NCBI RefSeq assembly: GCF_003945325.1
Contig: NZ_AP019307.1
Location: 1,984,001-2,048,000 of the forward strand
DNA from: Nocardioides baekrokdamisoli
Lineage (GTDB): Bacteria > Actinomycetota > Actinomycetes > Propionibacteriales > Nocardioidaceae
Reading direction: 5' to 3'
Length of the DNA: 64,000 nt
The stretch's first letter is position 1. Each line of letters starts with the position of its first letter. The notes below the pieces were generated by a model that was given only the letters and a program-made list of their open reading frames with translations, searched no databases and was not told the origin of the DNA. The position numbers were made by a program, and so were the translations under genes. Below, in pieces: positions 10,809 through 19,496 of the stretch.

Positions 10809-11635
10809 AGGTTGCGTACGGCCCTCGCCCCGGACTGGGGCGGGGGCCATCGCTTGCGTTGGGGATGGTCACCCTCTGGGTCAGCCTCGTCGTCCTGATC
10901 CCGCTGGCAGCGGTGGTCGCCAACGCCTTCGGCCACGGGGGCAGCTCGTTCTGGCATGCGGTCAGCAACCCGGAAGTGGTCGCCGCCCTCAAACTCACTG
11001 TCGGCCTCTCCGTCGGTGCTGCTCTGGTGAATGCGGTTGCCGGAGTCGTCATCGCGTGGGTCCTGGTCCGCGAGCGGTTCCCCGGTGCGAAAGTCCTGGA
11101 GTTCCTCGTCGACCTGCCGTTCGCTCTCCCGACGATCGTCACCGGCGTCGTGATGCTGGGGCTCTACGGCGTGGACAGTCCGCTCGGGGTCAACCTCCAG
11201 GGGGCTCGGGCCGGCCTGTTCGTCAGCCTGCTGTTCGTCACCCTCCCCTTCACCGTGCGCACGGTGCAGCCGGTGTTGCTCAACCTGGATCGTGACGCTG
11301 AACTTGCGGCCAACTCGCTCGGCGCGAGCCCGGCCACGACGTTCCGTCGGATCGTGGCCCCCACGCTGCTGCCGGCTGTCTGCACCGGGCTCGGTCTGGC
11401 TCTCGCCCGCGCGCTGGGCGAGTACGGCTCACTGGTCCTCATCTCGAGCAATCTTCCGTTCAAGACCGAGGTCGCATCTTCGCTGATCTACGGCAAGCTC
11501 CAGAACGCCGACGATCCTGCGGCTACTCAGCAGGCGGCCGCGATCGCCACGGTTCTGCTCGTCGCTGGCGTGCTCCTGTTGATCGCTCTCGCGGTCATTC
11601 AGAGAAGGGCGGTGCGACGTGGTCAGGCCGCGTAG
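10805..11635 (+). CDS. cysT: sulfate ABC transporter permease CysT
   Basis: This is a 276-residue membrane permease with about six helices and the inner-membrane-component signature ELAANSLGASPATTFRRIVAPTLLPA (EAA loop). Next to it, LARALGEYGSLVLISSNLP is typical of CysT. It pairs with CysW to form the channel. It overlaps the binding-protein gene by GTGA and cysW by 17 nt. Confidence 0.92.
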   Translation: MKVAYGPRPGLGRGPSLALGMVTLWVSLVVLIPLAAVVANAFGHGGSSFWHAVSNPEVVAALKLTVGLSVGAALVNAVAGVVIAWVLVRERFPGAKVLEFLVDLPFALPTIVTGVVMLGLYGVDSPLGVNLQGARAGLFVSLLFVTLPFTVRTVQPVLLNLDRDAELAANSLGASPATTFRRIVAPTLLPAVCTGLGLALARALGEYGSLVLISSNLPFKTEVASSLIYGKLQNADDPAATQQAAAIATVLLVAGVLLLIALAVIQRRAVRRGQAA

Positions 11636-12422
11636 TGCCCGGATCGCGCCGAACCTCCTGCGCCTCGTCGCGGTCGGTTACGTCACGCTTCTGGTCGGGC
11701 TGCCCGTGGGCGTACTCGTCTGGCGGACATTCCAGCCCGGGCTGAGCGCGTTCTTCAACGCGATCACCGACCCGGCCTCGGTCAATGCGTTCGAACGTAC
11801 GCTCACGGTCGCCGCCATTTCGACCGCGATCGATGCTGTGTTCGGTGTGGCTGCCGCGATCCTGCTCGTACGCCGCCGGTTCATCGGTCGCAGGCTCCTG
11901 GACGCGATCATCGACCTCCCGGTGGCGGTCTCGCCGATCGTCGTCGGGCTGGCGTTGATGCTCGTGTACGGAGTGGGCGGTTGGTTCGGTCTCGGTCGTG
12001 GTGATGTCATCGGAAGCACTCTCGGGATGGTGCTGGCGACGGTCTTCGTGAGCTTCCCGCTCGTGCTCAGGGCGGTGGCCCCGACCCTTGAGGAGATCGG
12101 CACCGATCAGGAAATGGCTGCCGCCTCGCTCGGCGCGGGCCCGGTCACCGTGTTCCGGCGGATCACCCTTCCAGCGATCCGGGTGGCGCTGGGGTACGGC
12201 GTCGTCCTCACGCTCGCCCGATGCCTGGGCGAGTTCGGCGCGGTGCTCGTCGTCAGCAGCAACTTCGCGCGGTCGCAGACCGCGCCCCTGCGGATCTCGA
12301 CGCTGCTCCAGGTCGACTTCGAACCACACCAGGCGTACGCCATCGCCTTCGTCCTGATGGTGGTCGCGGTGCTCGCGATCGCCCTCGTCTCCTTCTTGCA
12401 ACGTTCCAGGAGCTCCTCATGA
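11619..12422 (+). CDS. cysW: sulfate ABC transporter permease CysW
   Basis: This 267-residue second permease carries [24 protein letters not shown] followed by [26 protein letters not shown], the CysW form of the EAA loop region. Six helices are visible. The start codon ([14 protein letters not shown]) lies inside the cysT end, so translation is coupled. The stop overlaps the cysA ATG. Confidence 0.92.
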   Translation: MVRPRSARIAPNLLRLVAVGYVTLLVGLPVGVLVWRTFQPGLSAFFNAITDPASVNAFERTLTVAAISTAIDAVFGVAAAILLVRRRFIGRRLLDAIIDLPVAVSPIVVGLALMLVYGVGGWFGLGRGDVIGSTLGMVLATVFVSFPLVLRAVAPTLEEIGTDQEMAAASLGAGPVTVFRRITLPAIRVALGYGVVLTLARCLGEFGAVLVVSSNFARSQTAPLRISTLLQVDFEPHQAYAIAFVLMVVAVLAIALVSFLQRSRSSS

Positions 12423-13351
12423 CCATCGACGTACGCAATGTGACCAAGCGCTACGGCGACTTCGTCGCCCTCGACGACATCAACCTGACCGTCCAGTCCG
12501 GCGCGCTCACGGCGCTCCTGGGCCCCAGCGGCGGCGGCAAGTCGACGTTGCTGCGGATCATCGCCGGCCTCGACACCGCCGACAGCGGAGTCGTCAGCAT
12601 CGACGGGTCGGACGCCACCAAGCTCCCTCCGCAGAAGCGCAACGTCGGCTTCGTGTTCCAGCACTACGCGGCGTTCAAGCACATGAGCGTGGCGAAGAAC
12701 GTCGCGTTCGGGCTCGAGATCCGCAAGCGCCCGAAGAAGGAGATCAAGGCCAAGGTCGACGAGCTCCTCGCCCTGGTCCACCTGACGCAGTTCGCCGATC
12801 GCCTGCCGTCGCAGCTCTCGGGCGGGCAGCGTCAGCGGATGGCACTGGCCCGCGCGCTGGCCGTCGAACCGTCGGTGCTGCTGCTCGATGAGCCGTTCGG
12901 AGCACTCGACGCGAAGGTCCGCAAGGAACTGCGCGACTGGCTTCGCCGCCTCCATGACGAGGTGCACGTGACCACCGTCTTCGTCACCCACGACCAGGAG
13001 GAGGCGCTCGAGGTGGCCGACGAGATCGTCGTGATCAACGACGGTCGGATCGAACAGGTCGGGTCACCGGACCAGCTCTACGACGAGCCGGCGAACGACT
13101 TCGTGATGAGCTTCCTGGGCCCGGTGACGACCCTGGAGGGCCGACTGGTCCGACCCCACGACATCGACCTGTCCGACCGCTCCGTCGGCGGCGCGGTCGC
13201 GGGACGGATCCAGCGATCGACCCGGGTCGGTTTCGAGACCCGATTCGAGGTGCGTACCCACGCCGAGGACGTGGCGGTCAGCGTGACCGGAGCACACGGA
13301 CGTACGCTCCGCGTCGGCGACGAGGTGTGGCTGGTGCCGCCAGCCGTCTGA
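12419..13351 (+). CDS. cysA: sulfate ABC transporter ATPase CysA
   Basis: This 310-residue ATPase powers sulfate uptake. It has Walker [11 protein letters not shown]-loop FVFQHYAAF, signature [15 protein letters not shown], Walker [13 protein letters not shown] and H-loop FVTHDQEEA. The C-terminal regulatory (TOBE-like) part is shorter than in the about 350-residue family members. AGGAG precedes the ATG, which overlaps the cysW stop. It is the last gene of the operon. Confidence 0.93.
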   Translation: MTIDVRNVTKRYGDFVALDDINLTVQSGALTALLGPSGGGKSTLLRIIAGLDTADSGVVSIDGSDATKLPPQKRNVGFVFQHYAAFKHMSVAKNVAFGLEIRKRPKKEIKAKVDELLALVHLTQFADRLPSQLSGGQRQRMALARALAVEPSVLLLDEPFGALDAKVRKELRDWLRRLHDEVHVTTVFVTHDQEEALEVADEIVVINDGRIEQVGSPDQLYDEPANDFVMSFLGPVTTLEGRLVRPHDIDLSDRSVGGAVAGRIQRSTRVGFETRFEVRTHAEDVAVSVTGAHGRTLRVGDEVWLVPPAV

Positions 13352-13370
13352 CAAGACGGGGAGCTGTCAG
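13348..13370. terminator. inverted repeat spanning two convergent stop codons
   Basis: CTGACA and TGTCAG are separated by 11 nt and contain the cysA stop on one strand and the stop of the facing gene on the other. The stem is short and lacks a T-run, so it is a weak candidate for a bidirectional terminator. Confidence 0.35.
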
Positions 13371-14245
13371 TCGCTGGTCGCCTCGCGGGCGATCCGATGG
13401 GCGGCCACGTACGCCACGGCTGTGGCGACCACGACGATGATCCCGCCTGTCAGCGTCTGCCACCGGTCGGACGGGAAGAACATCAGCACCACGGCGACGA
13501 GGCCGACGCCGAGGAACGAGATCGCTGCGCCGTGCTTGACCCGGCTGAGGACCAGCAGGATGAACCCGGCAACGATCGCGGCCACGAATGCGCCGAGCAG
13601 TTCGAGCGCGTTGATCGAATCGGTCTGACCGCCCCACCGGTTGAACGCTGCGACAAGCCCGACCAGAACACCACCGGAGCAGGCGCCCGCGATGCTCGTC
13701 GGGATGAAGGCCGGGATCCGGCGCGTACGCGCCGCCTTCTCGGGTTTGGGAGCTTTCGGTGCCTTGGGCTCCTTGGCTGGCTTGGGTTCCTTGGCCGCCT
13801 TGGGGGCCTTCGACTCCTTCGCAGGCTTGGCAACCTTCTCGCGCGAGGCCCTGACAGATTCGCGGATGTCCTGCGGCTCCTCACTCACGCGAGCGAGTAC
13901 GGCGCTCTCGCTGGCACGCTGTCCGTGATCCTCCTCGACCTCCTCCGCCGCTACTGGCGAGGGCTCGATGGCGACGGGAGCCGGCTGGACGGATTCGGGC
14001 TGCTCCTCGGGCGCCGCGGCGGCGGGCTCGGCGTCCGGTACGGGAGCGGGAACCGGCGGTGGTGTGGGCACGATGGGCGGCGCTGCGACCGGAGGCGGGG
14101 TGGGCTGAGGCGCAGGCGGTGCCGGCGCGGCGTACGGCTCCACCCACTGCGGGTTGGCCTCCCGCTCTTCCCTCTCACGCCGCTTGCGGGCGAAAACGCC
14201 GTCGAGGGACGGCGGCTGCAGCTTGTCCGAGTCCGATTGCTCCAC
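13367..14245 (-). CDS. membrane protein with Pro-rich and Lys/Ala-rich cytoplasmic region
   Basis: The 292-residue protein has three parts: a charged N-terminus, a long Pro/Ala/Glu-rich low-complexity stretch (about 40-115) and a KAPK/KEPK-repeat basic stretch (about 130-175). About four transmembrane helices follow to the C-terminus. No family is recognised. It may tether to DNA or cell-division proteins through the basic tail, but this is speculation. CAGACT lies 7 nt before the GTG start, as in leaderless genes nearby. Confidence 0.7.
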   Translation of the reverse strand: MEQSDSDKLQPPSLDGVFARKRREREEREANPQWVEPYAAPAPPAPQPTPPPVAAPPIVPTPPPVPAPVPDAEPAAAAPEEQPESVQPAPVAIEPSPVAAEEVEEDHGQRASESAVLARVSEEPQDIRESVRASREKVAKPAKESKAPKAAKEPKPAKEPKAPKAPKPEKAARTRRIPAFIPTSIAGACSGGVLVGLVAAFNRWGGQTDSINALELLGAFVAAIVAGFILLVLSRVKHGAAISFLGVGLVAVVLMFFPSDRWQTLTGGIIVVVATAVAYVAAHRIAREATSD

Positions 14246-14314
14246 GGTTGGCAGTCTGCCACTTGACCGTACGACGCGAGTCGGGAGTCCGTCTCATGCC
14301 CGCTGGTCCGCAGG

Positions 14315-14914
14315 TCAGAGGCGGGCGCCGCTCATGGTGTGCGGGAAGCCTGCACTCCACCGGGCGTACTCCTCGACAGCCCACTCGGACACGTGGCCGG
14401 CGCTGCCGAGGGGGAGCAGTCTGATGAGGTCATCCCACCAGGTGTCGACCACGTCGAAGCGCGCGTCGGTGACGCGACGCATGGCGACGGACATCGGGAT
14501 CCGCACCCGGATCCGTTCGGTCGACCCATCAGCGAAGCGCAGCTCGTACCCGGTCGTCCGCAACGTCGCGCTGATCTGGGTGACGGTGTCGATGGTCGCG
14601 CAGTCCCAGGCTCGGCTGCCCGACTGGAGCCAGATCGTCCCGCCGGTGACGTACAGGGCCAGGAACTCTCGCCCCCCGTCAGTCGCGTACCCGTGGCACG
14701 GCTGACCCGGCTCGAGGGCGATCGGGTGCCAGCGACCCTCGTGCGCGCGCCAGCCCCGACCGAGGCGGCTGTGGTCAGCCACGGTCGTTCCTGGTTCGGG
14801 CGCGCACGTACGCGGCCACTTGCTCCCCACTCCCACGCCGCCCAGCCTTTCACGAGCGTCCAAGAATGCTGACACCGACGTGGCTGCCTTCGGTGCGGCT
14901 ATGGCGTCCGTCAC
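14315..14914 (-). CDS. hypothetical protein
   Basis: This 199-residue protein is not recognised. It is soluble, with no signal peptide, and rich in Trp and Arg. The middle (ATDGGREFLALYVTGGTIWLQSGSRAWDC...YELRFADGSTERIRVRIP) looks like beta-strand-rich sequence. The C-terminal part (VVDTWWDDLIRLLPLG) is helical. Codon use fits a real actinobacterial gene. The start is a GTG with only a weak GAGAA upstream, so it is uncertain. Confidence 0.5.
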   Translation of the reverse strand: MTDAIAAPKAATSVSAFLDARERLGGVGVGSKWPRTCAPEPGTTVADHSRLGRGWRAHEGRWHPIALEPGQPCHGYATDGGREFLALYVTGGTIWLQSGSRAWDCATIDTVTQISATLRTTGYELRFADGSTERIRVRIPMSVAMRRVTDARFDVVDTWWDDLIRLLPLGSAGHVSEWAVEEYARWSAGFPHTMSGARL

Positions 14915-15013
14915 GTTCTCGCAGGTCAGTCGTTGTAGCCGTGTGACGCACTGATACGGGACAGGTGCACCGCCTGAGGAGGCATCGTTGAACGACCATC
15001 GTGAGGGTCAGCG

Positions 15014-16216
15014 TTGAGCCGCGTACCCGCGCGACTGCAGCCCTTGTGGCCGATGTTGCGCTTTGTGTACCGGCGCCTGAGCCTCCTCATCGGCGCGCTC
15101 GGCCGCATCGCGGGGCCGCTGGTGGGGGAGCGCCGTCTTCCACGTCGCGCGTACGCGTCGGCAGCCGAGGCGGCCGCCGCTGAACCCTCTGCGACCACGT
15201 TCCATCCCGGACCGGCTGTCGCGGTGGTGGAGCGGTCCGCGGTCCACGGGATCCGGCGCGACCACTGGGCCTTCGACGTGGCGCGCCACCGTCAGTTCCC
15301 CGCGCTGAACACGCTGGAGATCGCTGGTGGGATCGTCGTCGGCGACCTCGGCGCGGTGATCACGCCGGGCGGCGGCATCGAGATGGCTGCCAGCGAGTAC
15401 TGGGACATGCGCAGCTGGCACGAGCACCCGATCAACTTCGCCGGACGCCTTCCCGAGATCACCGACGTCGAAGGGTCGGTGGCCGTGCTCGCTGCCCGGG
15501 GAGGCGGGGCGAACTACTACCACTTCCTCCTCGACGTTCTGCCGCGCATCGGGGTGCTCGAGCAGTCCTTCGGCGACAAGGCTGACCGATGGTTCCTGCC
15601 TCAGTCGACGCGCTACCACCGCGAACTGGTCCGGCTCGGCGGATGGGATTCCAACGAGCTGATCAACTCCTCGATCGCCGGAGCGGTACGCGCCGAGCGT
15701 CTCCTGGTGCCGAGCCTGCCCAACGACAACGAGATCACCCCGCCCTGGGTGGTCGAGTGGCTGCGGGACCGCTTCCTGACCGGCGACACCGATGCTCGCG
15801 CGTCTCGCATCTACGTCACCCGCGGCACCGCGAAGAACACCCGTCGCTATGACCAGGAAGCCGAGATCTGGCCTGAGCTGGAGCGCCGCGGTTTCGTACG
15901 CGTCGACCCCGGCACCCTCTCGGTGCGGGAACAGATCGACACCTTCGCTGCCGCCGACGTGGTCATCGGCGTCCACGGTGCTGCGCTGACCAATCTGGTC
16001 TGGTCGCCGGCGGGCGTACGCGTCCTGCACCTGATGGGCCCCACGTTCGTGAAGCACTGCTTCCAGTCACTGGTGGACAACGTGTCGGGGTCGCAGTACC
16101 GCTACCTCATCGGCGACGGACCTGCGGTGCCACCGGGCGGCTCCATGACTGGGTTGATGTCCGACATCTCCATCGATCCGGCGGTGTTGCTGGCGGAGCT
16201 CGACCAGCTTCTCTAG
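15014..16216 (+). CDS. glycosyltransferase family 61 protein
   Basis: This 400-residue protein has the GT61/DUF563 arrangement: NYYHFLLDVLPRIGVLEQ in the middle, RIYVTRGTAKNTRRYDQEAEI, and the C-terminal VVIGVHGAALTNLVWSPAGVRVLHL. Such enzymes transfer sugars such as xylose or GlcNAc to glycans. In bacteria they usually act on capsule or exopolysaccharide. No other polysaccharide genes lie nearby. The start is probably a TTG after GAGGG; the true start may be a nearby alternative. Confidence 0.8.
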   Translation: MSRVPARLQPLWPMLRFVYRRLSLLIGALGRIAGPLVGERRLPRRAYASAAEAAAAEPSATTFHPGPAVAVVERSAVHGIRRDHWAFDVARHRQFPALNTLEIAGGIVVGDLGAVITPGGGIEMAASEYWDMRSWHEHPINFAGRLPEITDVEGSVAVLAARGGGANYYHFLLDVLPRIGVLEQSFGDKADRWFLPQSTRYHRELVRLGGWDSNELINSSIAGAVRAERLLVPSLPNDNEITPPWVVEWLRDRFLTGDTDARASRIYVTRGTAKNTRRYDQEAEIWPELERRGFVRVDPGTLSVREQIDTFAAADVVIGVHGAALTNLVWSPAGVRVLHLMGPTFVKHCFQSLVDNVSGSQYRYLIGDGPAVPPGGSMTGLMSDISIDPAVLLAELDQLL

Positions 16217-16253
16217 CTGGGAATCCTCGACGTCGCCACCCGCGGACGACCAC

Positions 16254-16301
16254 CAAAAAATCACCCCCTCCGACCCGCGTTTCCGCTGGTCAGAGGGGGT
16301 G
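16254..16301 (-). terminator. rho-independent terminator of tRNA-Pro with GAAA tetraloop
   Basis: On the minus strand CACCCCCTC-TGACC-A-GCG-GAAA-CGC-G-GGTC(G)-GAGGGGGTG is followed by ATTTTTT. It is a near-perfect long hairpin with a GNRA loop. The inner core is shared with the elements after tRNA-Ser and tRNA-Thr. Confidence 0.9.
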
Positions 16302-16306
16302 TTTGG

Positions 16307-16380
<74 letters not shown>

Positions 16381-16457
16381 CCGTGGGTCGGTGCCCACAA
16401 GCAGAGGAGCATAGCCGAGGCCTGAGTTGGAGCCGTAATCGAGGGCCCCTTTTCGGC

Positions 16458-17351
16458 TTAGGCGGCGGTCAGGGTGAGCATCACGGCTTCGGGTCGGCAC
16501 GCGATCCGGAACCGGGTGTACGGCGAGGTGCCGAGCCCCGCGCAGACGTTGAGCCAGGAGTCGTTCCACCGGTGTAGCCCCCGGGCGTACTCGGTCGGCA
16601 GATCGCAGTTGGTGGTGAGCGCACGGCCGCCCGGGAGGCACACCTGCCCACCGTGAGTGTGCCCGGCGATGAGGAGTTCGTTCCCGGATGCGGAGAAGGC
16701 ATCCAGGACGCGGACGTACGGCGCGTGGGCCACACCGATCCGGAGATCAGCAGTGGCGTCCGCGGGGCCGTCCACCGCAGCCAGTTGGTCGAATTCCAGA
16801 TGCGGGTCGTCGACGCCGGTGAAGGCGATGCGGGTGCCGTTGACCAGCAGGTGCCCGGCGGCGTTGTTGAGGTCGAGCCAGCCGGCCGAGCGGAAGGCCG
16901 CGGTCATCTCGCGCCACGGGAGTTGGGGCCCGTCCACGTACCGCGTCCCGTCGTCAGCCATGAGGTAACGGAACGGGTTGCGCATGCTCGGCTCGAAGTA
17001 GTCGTTGGACCCGTTGACGAAGACCCCGGGGACGTCCAGCAGCCCACCGAACGCTTCGAGGAGCGGGCTGACGGAGTCGCGGTGGGCCAGATTGTCGCCG
17101 GTGTCGATCACCAGGTCGGGGCCCAGATCGGCAAGGGCGCTGACCCACTCCAACTTCGCGCGCTGGGTCGGCACCAGGTGCAGGTCCGAGAGATGCAGCA
17201 CCCGGATGTCGTGTGCTCCCGCCGGAAGGATCGGCAGGACCTCGTGCCTGAGTCCGTACTGACGGGCTTCCCAGAAGCCGTACGCGCCGAGCGCTGCTCC
17301 GGCCGCGACGCCGCCACCGACGGTGGCGCCAAGAATCCGGGAGAGGCTCAC
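16458..17351 (-). CDS. membrane-anchored metallophosphoesterase
   Basis: This 297-residue protein has an N-terminal hydrophobic anchor (ILGATVGGGVAAGAALGAYGF) followed by the calcineurin-like phosphoesterase motifs. These are LHLSDLHL, DTGDNLAH, GVFVNGSNDYFEP (the GNHD position is altered to GSND) and IAGHTHGGQ. YaeI-type enzymes of this group hydrolyse lipid or other phosphoesters at the membrane. The start GTG is 25 bp from the divergent yqeY-like start and CATCGT lies 6 nt upstream, so both transcripts may be leaderless. Confidence 0.85.
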   Translation of the reverse strand: MSLSRILGATVGGGVAAGAALGAYGFWEARQYGLRHEVLPILPAGAHDIRVLHLSDLHLVPTQRAKLEWVSALADLGPDLVIDTGDNLAHRDSVSPLLEAFGGLLDVPGVFVNGSNDYFEPSMRNPFRYLMADDGTRYVDGPQLPWREMTAAFRSAGWLDLNNAAGHLLVNGTRIAFTGVDDPHLEFDQLAAVDGPADATADLRIGVAHAPYVRVLDAFSASGNELLIAGHTHGGQVCLPGGRALTTNCDLPTEYARGLHRWNDSWLNVCAGLGTSPYTRFRIACRPEAVMLTLTAA

Positions 17352-17376
17352 GCGGTCACGATGCCACAATGGGCGG

Positions 17377-17826
17377 GTGACCCTCAAAGAACGCCTTCGT
17401 ACCGACCTGACCGCTGCCATCAAGGGCCGGGACGAGGTCCGGTCGGCGACCCTCCGGATGGTGCTGGCCGCCCTCACGAACGCCGAGGTCGCCGGCAAGG
17501 TTGCGAAGGTGCTCACCGATGACGAGGTCATCTCCGTGCTCTCCACGGAGGTCAAGAAGCGTCGCGAGGCAGCGACAGCCTTCGCCGACGGTGGCCGTCC
17601 GGAGTCCTCCGAACGCGAGTTGGCTGAGGCTGCCGTGATCATTGACTACCTGCCGGCCCAACTCTCGGCCGAGGAGATCAGCGGCATCGTCGCGCGCGCC
17701 ATCGCGGAGTCCGGAGCCACCGACGCCACGGCCATGGGTCGCGTGATGGGTCTGGTCACGCCGCAGGTCAAGGGCCGTGCGGACGGTGGAGCGGTGGCCG
17801 CTGAGGTACGCCGCCAATTGGCCTGA
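17377..17826 (+). CDS. GatB/YqeY domain protein
   Basis: The 149-residue protein matches the YqeY family along its whole length: LKERLRTDLTAAIKGRDEVRSATLRMVLAALTNAEV, DDEVISVLSTEVKKRREAATAFADGGR, IDYLPAQLSAEEI, and AMGRVMGLVTPQVKGRADG. The domain is shared with the tail of GatB, where it helps bind tRNA. The stand-alone role is not established. CACAAT ends 6 nt before the GTG and there is no room for a ribosome site, which points to a leaderless mRNA. Confidence 0.88.
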   Translation: MTLKERLRTDLTAAIKGRDEVRSATLRMVLAALTNAEVAGKVAKVLTDDEVISVLSTEVKKRREAATAFADGGRPESSERELAEAAVIIDYLPAQLSAEEISGIVARAIAESGATDATAMGRVMGLVTPQVKGRADGGAVAAEVRRQLA

Positions 17827-17921
17827 TCTTCTCCACAGGCAGCGGCCCTGATCGGGTTCTCCCCAACCGGGCAGGCTGACGCGGCGAGGCCCCGTCGATC
17901 TGGGGTTCCCTGCGATTGCCG

Positions 17922-17940
17922 GACGGTCACAGTGACCGTC
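17922..17940. promoter_or_regulatory. perfect 19-bp palindrome, candidate operator of the peptide gene
   Basis: GACGGTCAC-A-GTGACCGTC is a perfect inverted repeat with a one-base centre, ending 22 bp before the ATG of the small secreted peptide. Its size fits a dimeric HTH regulator, and the HTH-TPR protein encoded next door is the obvious candidate. No copy was seen before the regulator gene itself. Confidence 0.6.
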
Positions 17941-17962
17941 GGCAGACGCACAGGGGGATCTC

Positions 17963-18109
17963 ATGTCCAGGTTTCGTATGACGGTGGCGGGGTTGATCGT
18001 GGTGGCCACGACCGGACTTCTCGGCGTGTCCAGCACAGGTGTCGCGGCGGCTTCGCCGTCTCTGCTCGGTCCGCATCTCTCTCTGCTCGGGCCGCATCTC
18101 TGCTGCTGA
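17963..18109 (+). CDS. small secreted peptide with two SLLGPHL repeats (candidate pheromone precursor)
   Basis: The 48-residue product begins MSRFRMTVAGLIVVATTGLL, a classic signal peptide. It has a likely cleavage after GVAAA, leaving about 18 residues. That mature part is S-P, then SLLGPHL twice, then Cys-Cys. The repeat is exact in protein and nearly exact in DNA (21-nt unit, one base different). GGGGGAT precedes the ATG. It lies tail to tail with an HTH-TPR regulator gene, 8 bp apart. Secreted repeat peptides next to such regulators are typical of RRNPP-type signalling, so it is probably a signal precursor; this role is inferred. Confidence 0.7.
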   Translation: MSRFRMTVAGLIVVATTGLLGVSSTGVAAASPSLLGPHLSLLGPHLCC

Positions 18110-18117
18110 CCCTGGCT

Positions 18118-19458
18118 CTAGGCAGGGGCCGTGCTGCGTTCCATCTGGCTGAACGGCACGGCTCCTGCCGAGATCGCGGCCCGCTTGTACGCGTCGATGG
18201 CCGCTGTGCCGTCGCCGGTCGACTCGAACGTGCTGGCGATCTCGTACCAGAAGTTCGTCAGGGTGCGGTCGACTCCGAGTGCGGACGCCGTGAGCACGGC
18301 CGCACCGAACGCTTCGGCTGCTCCCGGACGGCCCGCTTCGTGGAGCGCCTGGCCACGCGTCAGGGACGCCTCGGCGCGTACGTGGGGGTTCACCGTCTCG
18401 CGGCGCGCATCCAGGCGGTCCAGGATCTCGAGGGCCTCGTCGAAGCGGCCCGCGAGGCGATGGACCTGCGCGATCGCGAGATGGTTGCGTTCCTTGTCGG
18501 CCACCGTTGCGGCGCTGCTGTCCATCAAGGCGTTGGAGGCGTGCAGGTTCGACAGCGCCTCGTCGAGCATCGGCGTGGGTGCCCGCATCTGGAACATGCC
18601 CAGGTTGGCCAGCAGACGGGCCCGGCTCAGGACGTCGGCGTCCACGTCGAGGTGCTGCAGCGCCCGATCTGCGAGGTCGAGCGCTTCGGTCACGTTGCCG
18701 GCCATCGACTCCGTCGTGCTGGCCGACCAGTAGGCCGAAACGAGCGCGGCATGGTCTGCCAGGCTCTCGGCGATCGGGAGGGTGTCACGCGAGACCCGCA
18801 GGGCGCTCTCGTAGTCGCCGGCGACATGGAAGGCCGACGCCAGCGTCAGGGCGAGCTGGACCGATTCGCGGGTCGGCGGCAGACCGACGTCACGATGTCT
18901 CGCCAGCGCGGCCTCGGCGCTTCGGATCGCCGCCTCGATGTGCCCGGCCTCGCGGAAGACCCGGCACAGCGCGACTTCGGCGCGCAGCCACAGGGTCGGG
19001 TAGCCCGTAGCCGTCTCGGAGAGCCGGCGGAGTTGGTCGGACGGGTCCTGGCCGAGGGCCTCGGCCGCGAGTGCATCGAGCAGGACAGCGGCGTGAGCCA
19101 ACTGCTCGTCGTCGACGACGCCGAGGGCTGAGATCCGGTCGCGCGCGGCTTGCGGAGAGCCGGTGCTGAGTTCGAGTTCTGCGTAGTCGAGTTCGAGTTG
19201 GACGCGGGCTCGCAGAGGCGTGGACTCACCGGACAACAATTCGCGGGTGGTGATCCCGAGGTTGCGGGCGAGGCCGTCCAGGACGTCGATGTCCGGTCGG
19301 CGCTGACCGGACTCGATCCTGGAGACGTAGGCCACCGAGGCGACCTCGGCGGCCATGGCGGACTGTGTCATCCGACGTTCGATGCGTGCGGTCTTGATCC
19401 GCCGTCCCAACTCAGCCGGGTCGATCTCCCGCAGCGCAACTGCGGTGGCGTCACTCAT
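18118..19458 (-). CDS. HTH-TPR transcriptional regulator (RRNPP-like)
   Basis: The 446-residue protein has an N-terminal Cro/C1-type helix-turn-helix (about residues 14-70: GRRIKTARIERRMTQ, AYVSRIESGQRRPDIDVLDGLA). About 370 residues of helical repeats with TPR character follow (ALSNLHASNALMD, EALEILDRL, AAIDAYKRAA). This is the layout of peptide-sensing regulators such as PlcR, NprR and Rgg. CAGAAT ends 7 nt before the ATG, so the mRNA is probably leaderless. Its neighbour encodes a secreted repeat peptide, a good ligand candidate. Other XRE-TPR proteins control development without peptides, so the ligand is not proven. Confidence 0.82.
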   Translation of the reverse strand: MSDATAVALREIDPAELGRRIKTARIERRMTQSAMAAEVASVAYVSRIESGQRRPDIDVLDGLARNLGITTRELLSGESTPLRARVQLELDYAELELSTGSPQAARDRISALGVVDDEQLAHAAVLLDALAAEALGQDPSDQLRRLSETATGYPTLWLRAEVALCRVFREAGHIEAAIRSAEAALARHRDVGLPPTRESVQLALTLASAFHVAGDYESALRVSRDTLPIAESLADHAALVSAYWSASTTESMAGNVTEALDLADRALQHLDVDADVLSRARLLANLGMFQMRAPTPMLDEALSNLHASNALMDSSAATVADKERNHLAIAQVHRLAGRFDEALEILDRLDARRETVNPHVRAEASLTRGQALHEAGRPGAAEAFGAAVLTASALGVDRTLTNFWYEIASTFESTGDGTAAIDAYKRAAISAGAVPFSQMERSTAPA

Positions 19459-19496
19459 GAGGGTGATTCTGCCTCAAATTGCCCGACTGGTGGGCC

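Noticed and set aside
13641-13928. Plus-strand frames opposite the Lys/Pro-rich membrane protein
   Set aside because: They are the complement of a low-complexity coding region in the real gene.
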